A DNA stretch of 64,000 bases from Elmis aenea (Eukaryota; Arthropoda; Insecta; Coleoptera; Elmidae), in the NCBI GenBank assembly GCA_947652605.1, contig OX393576.1, forward strand, positions 49,700,966 to 49,764,965, read 5' to 3'. The translations under genes and the position numbers were made by a program. Of the stretch, positions 1 to 10,480 are shown piece by piece (within the stretch, counting starts at the first letter, position 1; every line of letters begins with the position of its first letter). The notes beneath the pieces are model-generated. The model saw only the letters and a list, made by a program, of their open reading frames with translations. It did not search any database and was not told where the DNA came from.

Positions 1-1025
1 AGGTTTTAAGTCTTTATTTAAAAAATTCTCCTGAAGTCATTTTTCGAAGCACAGAGTTGTAATTTGGTAAGGCATGCAAAAAACATAATTGCTCTATTAG
101 CTCGATACGAAAAAGTTTGAATCACGCATACAGGGTGTTCATAAATAGGTGGCAACTTTCCTGATTTTCAAAAGCTCGTAATTCAATTTTTTCAAATGCA
201 AACCCCTGTATTTTCTTATGTTATCGAATTCGTCTTTAAGAGAGCTTCATTTTTTGTTAAGTATGTTCTAAACCCAAAACTCATACTTTTCGAGATATTC
301 GACATTTGTTTTTTTTAATCGTAATTAAAGCAAATAGGATGCCGTGGAAATCGAAAAAGCTGACTGTTCACTTTACTAACGCCAAAAACTTGTCATTTAT
401 TTCGTGAATTATAGCATTTCCACAATTAATTTCACTTTACAAGAGCAAATTGATATGGTTTATTGCTTGAGAGAAGGCGAAAGAAATCCTTTGCTGGCGG
501 CAAGGATTTACGCACATTTTGATTAATATGCACTTATAGGCTAACCAGTAAATTCAATTTCATATAGCAATGATTTTTTTAATGTTCTATTATTTTATTT
601 ACAGAATTTATTTAATGTTTTTTTTTGTGGTTTTAACAAATAATTTGTCTTTCATTTTCTATTTTTCTTCGCGCTTCCTTTAAGGTTTAGAAACACTAGT
701 AAAGTTCGTAACAATAATAAAATTGATTAGGTTGCAATTTATTTATTGCTTATAAGTGAGTCCACAAGACTAAGTATCTACCTACTATTAGTAATTAAAT
801 ACAGAAATGGTGAATAAACCATTTCAAATTTGCTCTTGTGAAGTGAAATTAATTGTGGAAATGCTATAGTTCAAGAAATAAATGACAAGGTTAGTGAAGT
901 GAACAGTCAGTTTTTTTTTTCACGGCATCCTATTTGCTTTAATAATGATTAGAAGAAAAAATGTCGAAAATCTCGAAAAGTAGAGTTTTGGGTTTAGGAC
1001 ATACTTAACAAAAAATGAAGCTCTC
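1..1025. mobile_element. Mariner-type foldback remnant, cut by a piggyBac-like end
   Basis: The segment starting TACAGGGTGTTC at 129 reappears inverted, in part, at about 790-1025; both arms carry the same HTH coding start and the phrase 'atgtcgaa..tctcgaaaag'. The right arm stops exactly at TTAA 1026-1029, where a piggyBac-like end begins, so the arm was interrupted by that insertion. The reverse complement of the whole left part, including positions 1-128 outside the TACAGGG end, reappears at about 36040-36545. The repeat may therefore extend beyond the window, or the TACAGGG element may have inserted into another repeat. Family: IS630/Tc1/mariner with the helix-turn-helix known as DUF4817 (inferred). 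Confidence 0.65.
440..527 (+). pseudogene. Fragment of a mariner-type transposase HTH (DUF4817-like), frameshifted
   Basis: Codons from 440 read QEQIDMVYCLREGE and then, if one extra A near 480-483 is allowed for, continue as RNPLLAARIYAHF up to a stop at 525-527. This spacing of hydrophobic residues with the 'LAARIY' end is typical of the N-terminal helix-turn-helix of the insect IS630/mariner transposases annotated as DUF4817. The same group has the C-terminal 'SPDLAPCDFF' block seen at 33222-34157. Only this piece is left, so it is non-functional. The recognition is by eye. Confidence 0.55.
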
Positions 1026-1206
1026 TTAACACTCCGTTGCTCGCGCTCACTTTTGTTACGTTAGTGCTCGCGTGGGATACTATGGTATCCCACTCCCAAT
1101 AATAGTTTTTAGCCAATTTTAAAAAAATTCTTTTACGTAATACACAGTCTAGAGCAATTATTACACAGTAAGAAATAAATATAACGCAAACATTTTTAAA
1201 GAACAA
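1026..1206 (-). mobile_element. piggyBac-like element, one end only
   Basis: Starts with TTAA followed by CACTCCGTTGCTCGCGCTCAC and, about 50 bp in, the palindrome GGGATACTATGGTATCCC. It matches the reverse complement of the right end of the complete element at 7211-8173 for roughly 100 bp, with scattered differences. The opposite terminus was not found nearby, so this is a truncated copy. It interrupts the right arm of the mariner-type foldback exactly at TTAA, the expected piggyBac target. Confidence 0.7.
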
Positions 1207-1592
1207 ACTCCTTTATTTTCGACCGGTTGTACATTCATCGGTGGTTAATTCTTAACTACCTAAGCGCAACTGTTCAAGATTTTTGGTTAACTATTGTCAT
1301 CCCCTGTTTATTGTAGTTGTATCCTTTTCTTTACTATAAGCACATTTGCGTACGAGTAATATGTTCTTCTTAAGATGTACAAATTTATCAACAAGTCGTT
1401 TGTTGATAACGAGACCCAAATATTGACGTAGGACCCAAGTTATAACTATAACCGTAATATTTTAACGTTAATGTGTTTTACTAAATTTAAAATCCTCATT
1501 TGAAGTGTTACATGATTACTGATCCATCAGCATTTATTGCAATTTTAGTCGTTTAAAAGCAGATGAAATAACATTGATGTAAAAAAAAATTA

Positions 1593-2002
1593 TGTCAGGC
1601 GGAATGTCACAATATATAAAAGTTGACGAGACTGCAGTATTAAATCTTTACGATTTAGAAATAGCAAATGTATTCATTTTAGCTGTATAAAAATGTATAT
1701 TAGCGTGTTGACGAGTCGCTCATGGTCACGCATTGACGAGCCGCCCAGTTTCAAGACGCATTCTTACATACGAGGCCCATAGCCAGATGTTTAGATTATA
1801 AGGATTAGTTTAGGTCATAAGGGTGAAATGCTGGAATGTTTATGTTAACACCATTTAGTATTGATACCTGCGGAGGCAGGGTTTTTAAGTTAAGTTGTAT
1901 TTTGTATACCAAACCGAGCAGTTCAGCTTTGATTATTGTTAATATACCTTTATATTTGAATTATCTATTTTATTTCTAAAATCCGCGACGCAGTCGCTAA
2001 CA
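1593..2002 (+). repeat. Possible solo LTR
   Basis: Begins TGTCAGGCGG and ends with GCGACGCAGTCGCTAACA, a hairpin-forming TG...CA terminus like those of insect LTR elements. The last 100 bases are T-rich and follow GAGCAGTTCAGC, as in R-U5 regions. No flanking target-site duplication is visible and no second copy occurs in the window, so this call is weak. Confidence 0.3.
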
Positions 2003-2126
2003 TGTATAACTTTCTTTATTAAGCATTTTCATTTATTAGTAATCTATAATCGATTTGATTTTTTATTTGATTTTTTTGTGATTGCAAAATTGTTTTATTT
2101 CTTTAGACTTTTGTCCCTTCTGTTCA

Positions 2127-2274
2127 TGCTATAATATTCGTTTCTAGGTTGGCAACTGCGTCTTCTTTGATTAACTCTTAACTTCTCTACAATTTTATCT
2201 TAGTCTTTTTCAAAAGCACATAGGGCTTAATCACAAATGATGCGGTTGCCAACCCTAAAACGAAAATTTCAGCA
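2127..2274. repeat. Short hairpin MITE, copy 1
   Basis: Imperfect inverted repeats TGCTATAATATTCGTTTCTAGG and its mirror ending CCCTAAAACGAAAATTTCAGCA flank about 100 bp. A second copy at 42213-42348 has related arms (TTCGTTCCTGGGTTT) and the shared inner phrase GCGTCTTCTTTG. No coding capacity. The superfamily cannot be told from the ends. Confidence 0.55.
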
Positions 2275-3109
2275 ACATTAAAAATCTGTTCCAACAGGGC
2301 TATTACAATCCAATAAACTATCAGGATTCTGCGCACTATCGATATAGCGTGCCATTAAAGACCTTAAGAATGCCATAAAATATTAAAAAGAAGTATTTTT
2401 TATTTAATATATTTTGGATTTCGAATCATTTTAGTGGCATGTACGTAATAGACAGACAGTAGATATCTATAGTAATTTAAATAAATGTACCCTCCAAACT
2501 TTAGCGGTTTCATGTATTTTCATTCTAAAGGAAGTCGAAATTAAGCTTATGTTTGCGATAGTTAAATTTGCAGTACACATTTTGACAGTGTTTCTGCTTA
2601 TTTACATTTAGATACGACAACCAGAGTATTTTATTCTAAATGCATTGTGTACGAAAATTAACGACATTCGTGTGGAAACGATACTTGTTAGCTCGTAACG
2701 GTTTCTGTAAGTTATTAGGGACGCGAGAAAAGTAATTACTAGTTTTATGCTTAGTTTAGTTTTAATAATCATTCGAACATAAAGAAGTGTAGTTGTACCG
2801 CAAATATTTGCATGATTTTGTTCCGCGGAGTACATTTAAAAATTTGAAATATTACGTACTAACAATGGCAGTGAATCTAAAAAAATTGCAGGTTGCTATT
2901 TTGTTAAAATTTATGTAAGCGTGTAATTTCTACGGATACTGATGTGAATCTGCACCAGGACATAAGCAAAAAATGTTTGAATCTAAAAACTTGTTAGATT
3001 TACCCTTACCAATAACATGAGATTTTTTAACAGTATTTTTGTAACGTTTATGAGTTATTTAGGATTTTAATCTTCAAGAAAAACAATGACCGACATTTTT
3101 TTAAATTTA
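2275..3109. other. No recognisable feature
   Basis: AT-rich sequence with only short chance reading frames. I see no splice-flanked conserved exon, RNA gene or repeat end. Confidence 0.5.
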
Positions 3110-3416
3110 TACAGGGTGTTCCTTATTAGGTTTAATATGAGGATCTTATTTATCTCAACAGCTACGAAATCGACTAAGTTTTGTGAAAAAATTAATGTGA
3201 AATAAAACATTGACTCGGAAGATATTTAGTAAAAGATAAAAACATCAAATTCCTTGGCTGGTTTACTTGATTTCTTTGGTTTTTAAAGGTAATAAAAATT
3301 AAAAATACTTCTTGGAAACCACTTTTAATCCTTCGTACGCCGATCCAATTACATTTCGTCTGTTTTAGACCATCATCAATCTTTTTTTTTACAGACGCTA
3401 TATTAGATAACTGCAT
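3110..3416. mobile_element. Half of a mariner-type foldback MITE
   Basis: Starts TACAGGGTGTTCC. Its body parallels the left arm of the foldback at 61458-62981: a 'ctacgaaatcg' phrase, then the motif TTGATGA-N14-CGAAATG on the minus strand (3352-3379), then TTTTTACAGACGCTATATTAG. No mirrored right arm follows; the homology stops near 3416. Confidence 0.5.
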
Positions 3417-3510
3417 AACTATCAGGGCGAACGCAAGGGCATCTGGCGCCCCTAGGCAAAGAAAATTTGGGCGCCCCCATATAGTGTCTAATTGTGTGCA
3501 TGTGTCTTTA

Positions 3511-4335
3511 TACAGGAGACAGGATGATTAAAATAAATATTGCGAAAAGCTTTGGGAGGTAATTTCTTCTCAAAAATTAAGGGGGGCTTTTACATATTTT
3601 TTTTTTCAAAACGTCTTCTTTCGTAGTTACACCCTCATAGAGAGAAACGATGAAAGTAGGTTTTCATTTTATTTTTTAAATTTGGAGAAATGTAGAAAAA
3701 TGACTTGGTAGTTGTTTTTTGCTTATTAGGAGTATTAAAAGGTTTCCTCAGTAATATTTTCAATAGTATCCCACCTTCACAAGGAGCTGAAAAGTGCGAC
3801 TCCTGTTGGTTTTTTTCTTAGGACTTTTTGGACGGTTAACATTTTTTCGATTGAATTTTTTTTTTAAAGCTTTATTTATTTAGAACCTTACTTAATTCTT
3901 TAAATTTTGCCGCAAAAGCTTTAGTTTGTGAAAAAAAAAGCGAACATGCACGATCAAATAAAATAATTCTTTTAGTTCGTTACCATGGTTTGCACATATT
4001 GAGTAAAAGCGACAGGTGTTTTCGTGTTTATTTGTTTATTTGTTGGTACATGTTCACATATTTTATTTTGTACTCATAGACGGTAGCTTTTGCGGGAACA
4101 ATTTAAGAACAAAAAATGTTTCTAAATAAATCACGGTTTAAAAAGAATATTTTTAAATTGCCAAATTTTAACCCTCAAAAAAGTTTTGATTAAAAACTAA
4201 CAGGGGTCGCACTTTTCAGCTTATTTCCTGTTAAGGTAGCAGATGATTAAACATATTAATATTACCATAGGAAATCTTTTAATAAGCAACAAACATTTAG
4301 CAAATTAATGTCATTCTTCTACATTTGTTCTGTGC
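3511..4335. mobile_element. Mariner-type foldback MITE, family B, degraded copy
   Basis: Two inverted arms contain GGAGCTGAAAAGTGCGACTCC (left) and GGGGTCGCACTTTTCAGC (right), plus 'taatattttcaatagtatccc' and its mirror. The left end TACAGGAGACAGG is worn, and the right arm stops short of the outer end. The better preserved copy at 31471-32434 has the same order of motifs and complete TACAG...CTGTA ends. No protein-coding potential. Confidence 0.65.
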
Positions 4336-5270
4336 TGGAAAGTGATATTAATGCTGCACAGAATCCCGATAGTCCATTCCATTGGATCGTACATAGCTTT
4401 GCTGGAGCAAACCTATTGTTTTTACCGTTTGTTTAGCCAAAAACTAGACAGTTGAAGCTGCCGTATAAAAAAAATCATTGTCGTGATGGAGAAAAACCTT
4501 TTCTCTACTGAATACTTTATTGAATTTTCCGTATATCGTTTTGTTGTAAATATCTTTTTAGCATCAAGTTTAATTGAATGGATAAATTGCATAATTTTTT
4601 TAAATATTTGCTTAGTATGTAAATGAATTTTTTTTTAAAAATGCGGTTTTTTACTTATTTTATTGCCTCTTAGTACATTGGCCAGGACACTTAAACGGCA
4701 ACATAAATGGTTAAGTTTATCTGACGGTGGTTTCAACCAGAAACAATCAAACTTGGGCTTCCAAAGCCAGTTCGATAAACGACGGTGTAGAACTGGTTTA
4801 ATTAAGACACGCGCCATGCCATTATCTACCCGGTTCTGCTTTGTTTGGATCACTGACGTGTGATTTTATTCAAAGTGAAGTTAAACATCTCTTGCTGGCG
4901 ATATGAGCCATGAAAATGCGCCTGAGCGTATCTAATTTTAAAGTTGAAAAACTCTTCAGTTAAGGTTTCGACATAAAATTAACTTTGAAAATTGTCTAAT
5001 TTTCCGCTTTATTGCCAATTTATAGGAAAATTTTGTTTATGTTATTATTCTATATAAATTTCTCGGAAAATTGTAGGGTTGCTTTATATAGGTACTTCAT
5101 CTTTATTGATTGATTTAATTTCATGCAATATACAGAGTGTCTTAATTAAAACTCAACAGTTATTTCAGTTCTTTATTTTAAAAAATATAAAAGACTCCTT
5201 TAAAATAAAAAATGTTACATATTTAAAAGAAAATTTTTATTCGATTGCACTCTGCTGTGTTAGTTATTTC
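4336..5270. other. No recognisable feature
   Basis: AT-rich, except for a slightly GC-richer patch near 4680-4860 that is open on both strands for 65-75 codons without similarity to a family I know. Nothing here supports a gene. Confidence 0.45.
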
Positions 5271-5701
5271 CAGGGTTTTAAACCGTTATTTTCGCTTCAG
5301 TTTTCGTTCCGGTTCAATTTAAAAAAATATTTATCAGTTCGGTTCTGGTTTTCGTTCTGGAAAAAATAACGGTTTTTTTTTGCTTGTCGGTTCGGCTCCG
5401 AGTGATTAATTTTGTAATTTTTTAAGTTTTCAAATTCTGCATACGGGAGGTAAAGGTCAGGTATTACATCAACACAAAAATCAAACCAAATTGTCTTTCG
5501 CGTAAGACGAGTTGCGAGCATATGAAGAAACAACGACAACTGAAGTGAAGATTAAGATTTTGTTAAACGCGCGTGCTTGAACATTTACCAAAGCGAAAAA
5601 AAAACGATAATTTTTCGGTTCAGCTCCGGTTTTCGTTCCGACAAAAATTGCGATTTTTTTCAGGTTTCATGTTTTCGATTCAGTTCCAGTTCGAAGCTTT
5701 A
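5271..5701. mobile_element. hAT-type MITE, degenerate
   Basis: Starts CAGGGTTTTAAACCG directly after GTTATTTC (5263-5270); the same 8 bases follow the far end (5702-5709), consistent with a hAT 8-bp target duplication. The body is rich in 'cggttttcgttccg' phrases, as in the CAGGGACTGAGAACGG MITEs at 12228 and 52416. The right terminus is not a clean mirror of the left, so the boundary on that side is uncertain. Confidence 0.5.
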
Positions 5702-5749
5702 GTTATTTCGTTGCATTACGCGAAGGTGTTTTAATGAACGATGTATGTA

Positions 5750-6942
5750 GGGGAGACCGGCGATAAAAGTAACATTTTTTTGTTTTTATTTAATTTCTCA
5801 TAGATTATTACAAATTTTTTACATCCAAATTCGTTTAATGATAGATTGGACATTTGTCTTGCTTCCAAGATATTTATTTCGTGCGTTTCGTAAAGCAACT
5901 GTTAGAAAAAAAATTTTTTCTTTAGTAAGACAGCTGTTACTTTTAACAATACACATTAGCAAAATTAAAAAATTAAAAAAAAAAACTTTGGTACAATACA
6001 AAATGATAAGTGAACAGTATGGCATACCAGGTAAGGGCGGTCCCAAATTATTAAATTTATACTGGATCATAATAACTGTTTGTTTTATTTTTTTTAAAAT
6101 CTAACCGCCCTTAAACTGACCGTCATTCATTAAATCAGTAAAAGAGGGTCAGGTTAAGTTGGGTTGGTTAAAGCTTTGTTTATATTAAGTTATAAATATT
6201 AAGGTAATAGAATAAAAACAATGGCGGCTGGTAGGAAAACCAAAAGTACCAGATCTTACCAATTAACATAGGTTTTATAATTTAAAATGCTTTTTAAGAA
6301 ATGATTTAGCTTTACATACATTTCCATCATTAAACCGATATTATATACTGAGTTTTATAATTTAATAATTTGGGACTGCAGTTACCAGGTTTGCCAAGAT
6401 TATAAGTACATATTTAAAAATGTGAATCAAAAAGATACAAAAAACTGGAAAATTATTCCGATAACTCTTGTATATTCTCATCTACGAAGAAAGCCACCAA
6501 TTATGTGCTAAGAGTGAACATTTGCAAGTGAAAACATTAATTGGGGTTGGTTGTAACACTTTGTTACTTTTGACCCCAAGTGTACACAAAACAAATTGCA
6601 GGGAATCCACAATTAACCACGATTCTAACGTCAAATTGTATTGCATCCACCAATAGCCAACTAAATTTAGAACAAAATAATATAGGTACTTTTTTGTTCC
6701 CATTTTAGAGATCGCCTAAAAGTTACTCGACGGATGAGACAACGCAGTAACTTTTAGGCGGAAAATAGTGACTCTGGCTGGCAAAAAGTTAACCTCTATG
6801 ACAGATGAAAACTAGCAATGTAGGTAGGGAGCTGGATGTAACTTAACATTGCAAAAGCGTTTAGGGCGATATAAAACAAAAATTAAAGAAACTATAGGCA
6901 CTGTTACAACCTACCCGTGTTACTTTTATCCCCGGTCTCTCC
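5750..6942. mobile_element. Non-autonomous TIR element, GGGGAGACCGG ends, TA flanks
   Basis: Left GGGGAGACCGGCGATAAAAG and right CTTTTATCCCCGGTCTCTCC are near-perfect inverted termini flanked by TA (5748-5749 and 6943-6944). A related internal segment, GTAACACTTTGTTACTTTTGACCCC, lies near 6553, and an internal inverted repeat, CCTAAAAGTTACT/AGTAACTTTTAGG, at 6717-6760. The longest frames (83-88 codons) show no clear transposase motif. TA flanks suggest Tc1/mariner or pogo, but the superfamily is not established. Confidence 0.6.
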
Positions 6943-7210
6943 TAATTTAAACTCGTATGAAATCGATATTTGTTACAATGACATTTGGTTTTATGTTTAG
7001 TTATGTAAATATATATGCACACCTCTGATTCATAAATTGCATGAAGTCGATAGTAATTTATGGCCTGTGTATGTTGATTGTGCAACGTTTCTATTTAAAA
7101 ATTGCATACAGGTTGGAAATACATACCTTTTTATTCTATTAATTGACAAACATATCGTAAAATTCAATTATTGTAATGATCTTTAATTCTAAAAAACAAT
7201 AATTACTAAA

Positions 7211-8173
7211 TTAACACTCCAGTGCTCGCGCGGGATACTATAGTATCCCAGTGATGTATTTCTGCAAATTTTTGTCAAATGGTACAATATTATGCCTTCG
7301 TCATTTCAGTACCTTTTCATCTTATCTTGTAGACTTAGTTTCATTATTGCTTATTAGTGACCAGTGCTATAAAAGCTGACAACTTAAAAAAATTACGCTT
7401 GGGATACCTGAGTATCCCGCGCGATCACTAACGTGATGTTTATTTTTATAGCTTGAGTTTTTTTAGTAAGGTATTTTTCATGTTATTTTTGTTTTTACTA
7501 TTATAATAATGCTTCCTTATTTGTATAAAGGTTTGTTATTGACAATTTGAATTCTTTAAAATAATATCTTCCGATTTGAACATTCCTACTTATGCATTTT
7601 TTTTGTTTGTTTGCAATTATATATTAATTTTCGTGAAACTTAGACCATGTCCCAAAGTAAAATTCCCGAGTAGTAGTCTAAGTAGTTAGAGGAAATTGAG
7701 GAGAACGAAGAATATATTGAAGACAGTGAAGACGAACAATCCGAAGATGATTTGGAAGACTATGAAGACGGAGGAGAAAATCTTAGCGAACATGAATCGG
7801 AAACAGACCAAGACATCAGTTCTGGTAGCGATTCATACAATGTACATACATGCAAAGATAACCTTACTCACTGGAGAAACAATGTCTCCCAAAAAATAAA
7901 AGAACAGCTGCACGTAATATTAATCGCTGAATTGCCAGAAACTAGGAGTGAGGCGAAAAATGCGACTACCTATTTAGAAAATTGTAATAAAAATTCATAC
8001 TACTTTTTTTTGTTATGCATTTCTGTCATAATTGTAATGTTCATGTTAAATATTACAAACAATCAAAAATAATTGTTTAAAAGTCGTTAAAAACTATTAT
8101 TGCGAGTGGGATACTATAGTATCCCACGCGATCACTCACGTAACAAAAGTAAGCGCAAGCAACGGAGTGTTAA
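7211..8173 (+). mobile_element. piggyBac-like element, internally deleted
   Basis: TTAA at both ends (7211-7214, 8170-8173) with termini CACTCC...GGAGTG. Each end has a subterminal palindrome GGGATACTATAGTATCCC, about 20 bp in on the left and 55 bp in on the right; the asymmetric spacing is usual for piggyBac termini. At 963 bp it is far shorter than an autonomous element (about 2.4 kb), and it keeps only the acidic start of the transposase. It could move only if transposase came from elsewhere. Confidence 0.85.
7647..8072 (+). pseudogene. piggyBac-like transposase N-terminus, broken
   Basis: The ATG at 7647 starts MSQSKIPE, then two stops, SK, a third stop (7683) and a long acidic stretch (EENEEYIEDSEDEQSEDD...) ending near 'TCKDNLTHWRN'. 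PiggyBac-family transposases begin with an Asp/Glu-rich region before the DDE core, and that is what remains. After about residue 90 the frame enters a hydrophobic, AT-rich tail that probably derives from the 3' part of the element after deletion of the catalytic core. No DDD residues are present. Confidence 0.6.
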
Positions 8174-9549
8174 AACTAGAACAAAATAGTTATTTATGTA
8201 TCAAGGCTATCTATGATCAAGGCCGAAAAAGTACGTTTTGGCCGAGGTGCATATTACATTTTTTGTGCGATAGAATTAAAAACAATTTAAATTTTTATTA
8301 TTTTTTAAAAATATAGGTTAGACATTCTGTCACTGACAGATGACGGCGTATGCTGTTAGCCTTAATGCAAATTTACGCTGTAGCGGCCGAAAAAGTTACT
8401 TTTCAGGCCGTTGCTAAGAGTAACGGCATGAAAAGTTACTTTTTAGGCCGTTGCTAAGGATAACGCCCGTAATGCAGTACTTTATGGCTGCTAACGCGTC
8501 CGTCAAACAGCTGTTTCTAGTACGATCGCACAAAAAAAGACATTAAACTTAAAACAATAGTGAGTAACTATATGCTTATAATCAAATTATTCTTTTACGA
8601 AAATAAGTTAGCAGCATATGTATGTTAATAATGTTAATAACAAAGATCCGAAAATTAAAATCAGCACATTTTTGCCCAATAACATCTCTGAAGTTTCTGT
8701 GTTCCCCATGGTGTCAAGTTGTTTTGGAATGGGTTCTATGTTCTATACACATGGATATTTTGTGCAATGCAGATAATAACGAATTAATTGCTTTAGGAAA
8801 CCGCAGCATTCCGACTTTTAAACAAAACTAAATGATTCACTGAAGCACATAATTGTACTTGAACTTGCTGACCTAAATTACGTGAGCCTCAAACATTTAC
8901 CTTCAAAACTTTGAACCTTTAGGGGTTAAAAATTAGTAAATGTTGTAATTTCGCTATTTGCACATCGCCTTTATTTGTAGACCTACTGGTTTTAACATAT
9001 GTCGAACACATATTCTGTGTGGCAAAACCCTTAGTCCGGTGAGTGAACAAAATAATTAAAAAGCCTTATAAGACAGTTTATTTTAAAAACATTAAGTCGA
9101 TGAAGAACATAACCTTTTTATTATTTAAAATGGTGTGAATTAAGCAAACATAATTAATATTTATTTGCTTCGGTTTGCCTGTCGATACGCTTTGAACTGT
9201 TTATTTTTGAGAATATTTTATTAACTTCCCGTATTTATGTTTGCATACAAAATTGGATTATATTATTCTAAAGAAATGTCGTTGTTTAATTTTGTTTTCG
9301 ATTGTTGGAAAAATTATTATTAAGTAGTACGTATAAAAGAAAAATAAATTATTACGTCCATACCGTCAGATAACGGTTCATTCGTTTTAATACATTTTGC
9401 TCCAGCAGACCAAAGAATTCCTGCATGTTTTAAAAATATTGCACATTGCTCCTTACTGCCGGCTCAGAAATATTTGCATTGCAGTTGCAGCATCTTAGCA
9501 ATTAAATTATTGCCTCTGCATTGGACACTGCATACGCAGGTGATAGTAA
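8174..9549. other. Mostly featureless; short tandem repeat at 8391-8465
   Basis: Contains two 35-bp units AAAAGTTACTTTTCAGGCCG / AAAAGTTACTTTTTAGGCCG, each continuing TTGCTAAG, with a 40-bp period, preceded by related 'ggccgaaaaagta' phrases near 8222. The rest is AT-rich. A 69-codon frame at 8622-8831 has no recognisable similarity. Confidence 0.45.
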
Positions 9550-10480
9550 TTAACCCTTAATTACTCGCGCTGGTGTATTTTGTACACCAGCGCCAAATTT
9601 CTTGCCTCCATCAAACGTACGATTTTTTTGGTGGCACCAGACCCCCACGTAACCTATGTCTAACATATCCGGAATGTAATGGATCAGTCATACGCCAAAA
9701 CGCCCGACTGATCTTTGCGTTTTTACATAAATTTTAATGCGTTGTCACGTTGGTGCCTAGAATACACCGCGCGGGAAATTTTGTAAATTATGTAAATATT
9801 CAATCTTTTATACAAAAACGTTTGTTTTATTGTGTGATGGTGTTATGTATGGGTATTTTTGCCATCCGCAAGTGTGTTCTCGCTTCTAGTTACGCTAAAT
9901 ATATATTTTTTATTTGTTTATTTATTTTTTTTAAATTTTTATCATTTTACGTCTTATATTCCCATAAAAATTCCCAATGCCTAACGGAGGAGGAAATGAG
10001 GGCCTTCTTGGAGGCTGGAAGTTCAGATGAGGAAATTCTAGGTTCTAGGCGATAAGGAAGATGACCTTGAACAGGGAGTAATTACTCAAAGTGACCATGA
10101 CAGTACGTCAGAACTGGAAGGCAGTGACCGTGAAAATTAGATTTCTAGTGAGAGTGATGGGGATGATAGTGCTGATGTAGAGTTTTTCTTTGGAAAAAAT
10201 AGAGCCATCAAATCAGAAGAAGACTAGAGAGCTTTTAAAATTAATTTTGTTTTTCGTTACCTGTTTTTTTTTGTTCGTTGATATTATGTTCCTATATATT
10301 TTTAAAATGTTTAACTTATTCGTAAAAACTATACCTACTTATTTTTAATGTTTGACGTAAATTACCGTCAGCAAAAAAAATTGCGTTTTTGTTTAAAAAC
10401 AAGCTAAATTTAGGGTGGTGTACAAAGTACACCGCGCGGGAAAAAGTTCGAATAATTTGGCGCGAGTAACTAAGGGTTAA
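9550..10480 (+). mobile_element. Second piggyBac-like family, internally deleted
   Basis: TTAA at 9550-9553 and 10477-10480. Termini are CCCTTAATTACTCGCGC and mirror GCGCGAGTAACTAAGGG, with subterminal palindromes GGTGTATTTTGTACACC and GGTGTACAAAGTACACC. The layout copies the 7211-8173 element but the sequences differ, so this is a separate family. 931 bp, with only an acidic N-terminal transposase remnant. Confidence 0.85.
9979..10227 (+). pseudogene. piggyBac-like transposase acidic N-terminus, frameshifted
   Basis: Reads LTEEEMRAFLEAGSSDEEI, which fits the start of piggyBac-type transposases, then stops. A second frame continues with EDDLEQGVITQSDHDSTSELEGSD and, after another stop, SSESDGDDSADVEFFF...KSEED. 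The frame shifts and stops make it a relic, and the DDE core is absent. Confidence 0.6.

Noticed and set aside
4663..4863. Frames on both strands near 4635-4863 as a gene
   Set aside because: No similarity, no start context, and open on both strands by composition only.
5838..6104. Overlapping 83- and 88-codon frames on both strands inside the GGGGAGACCGG element as transposase
   Set aside because: No catalytic motif. Open on both strands because of A- and T-rich stretches.
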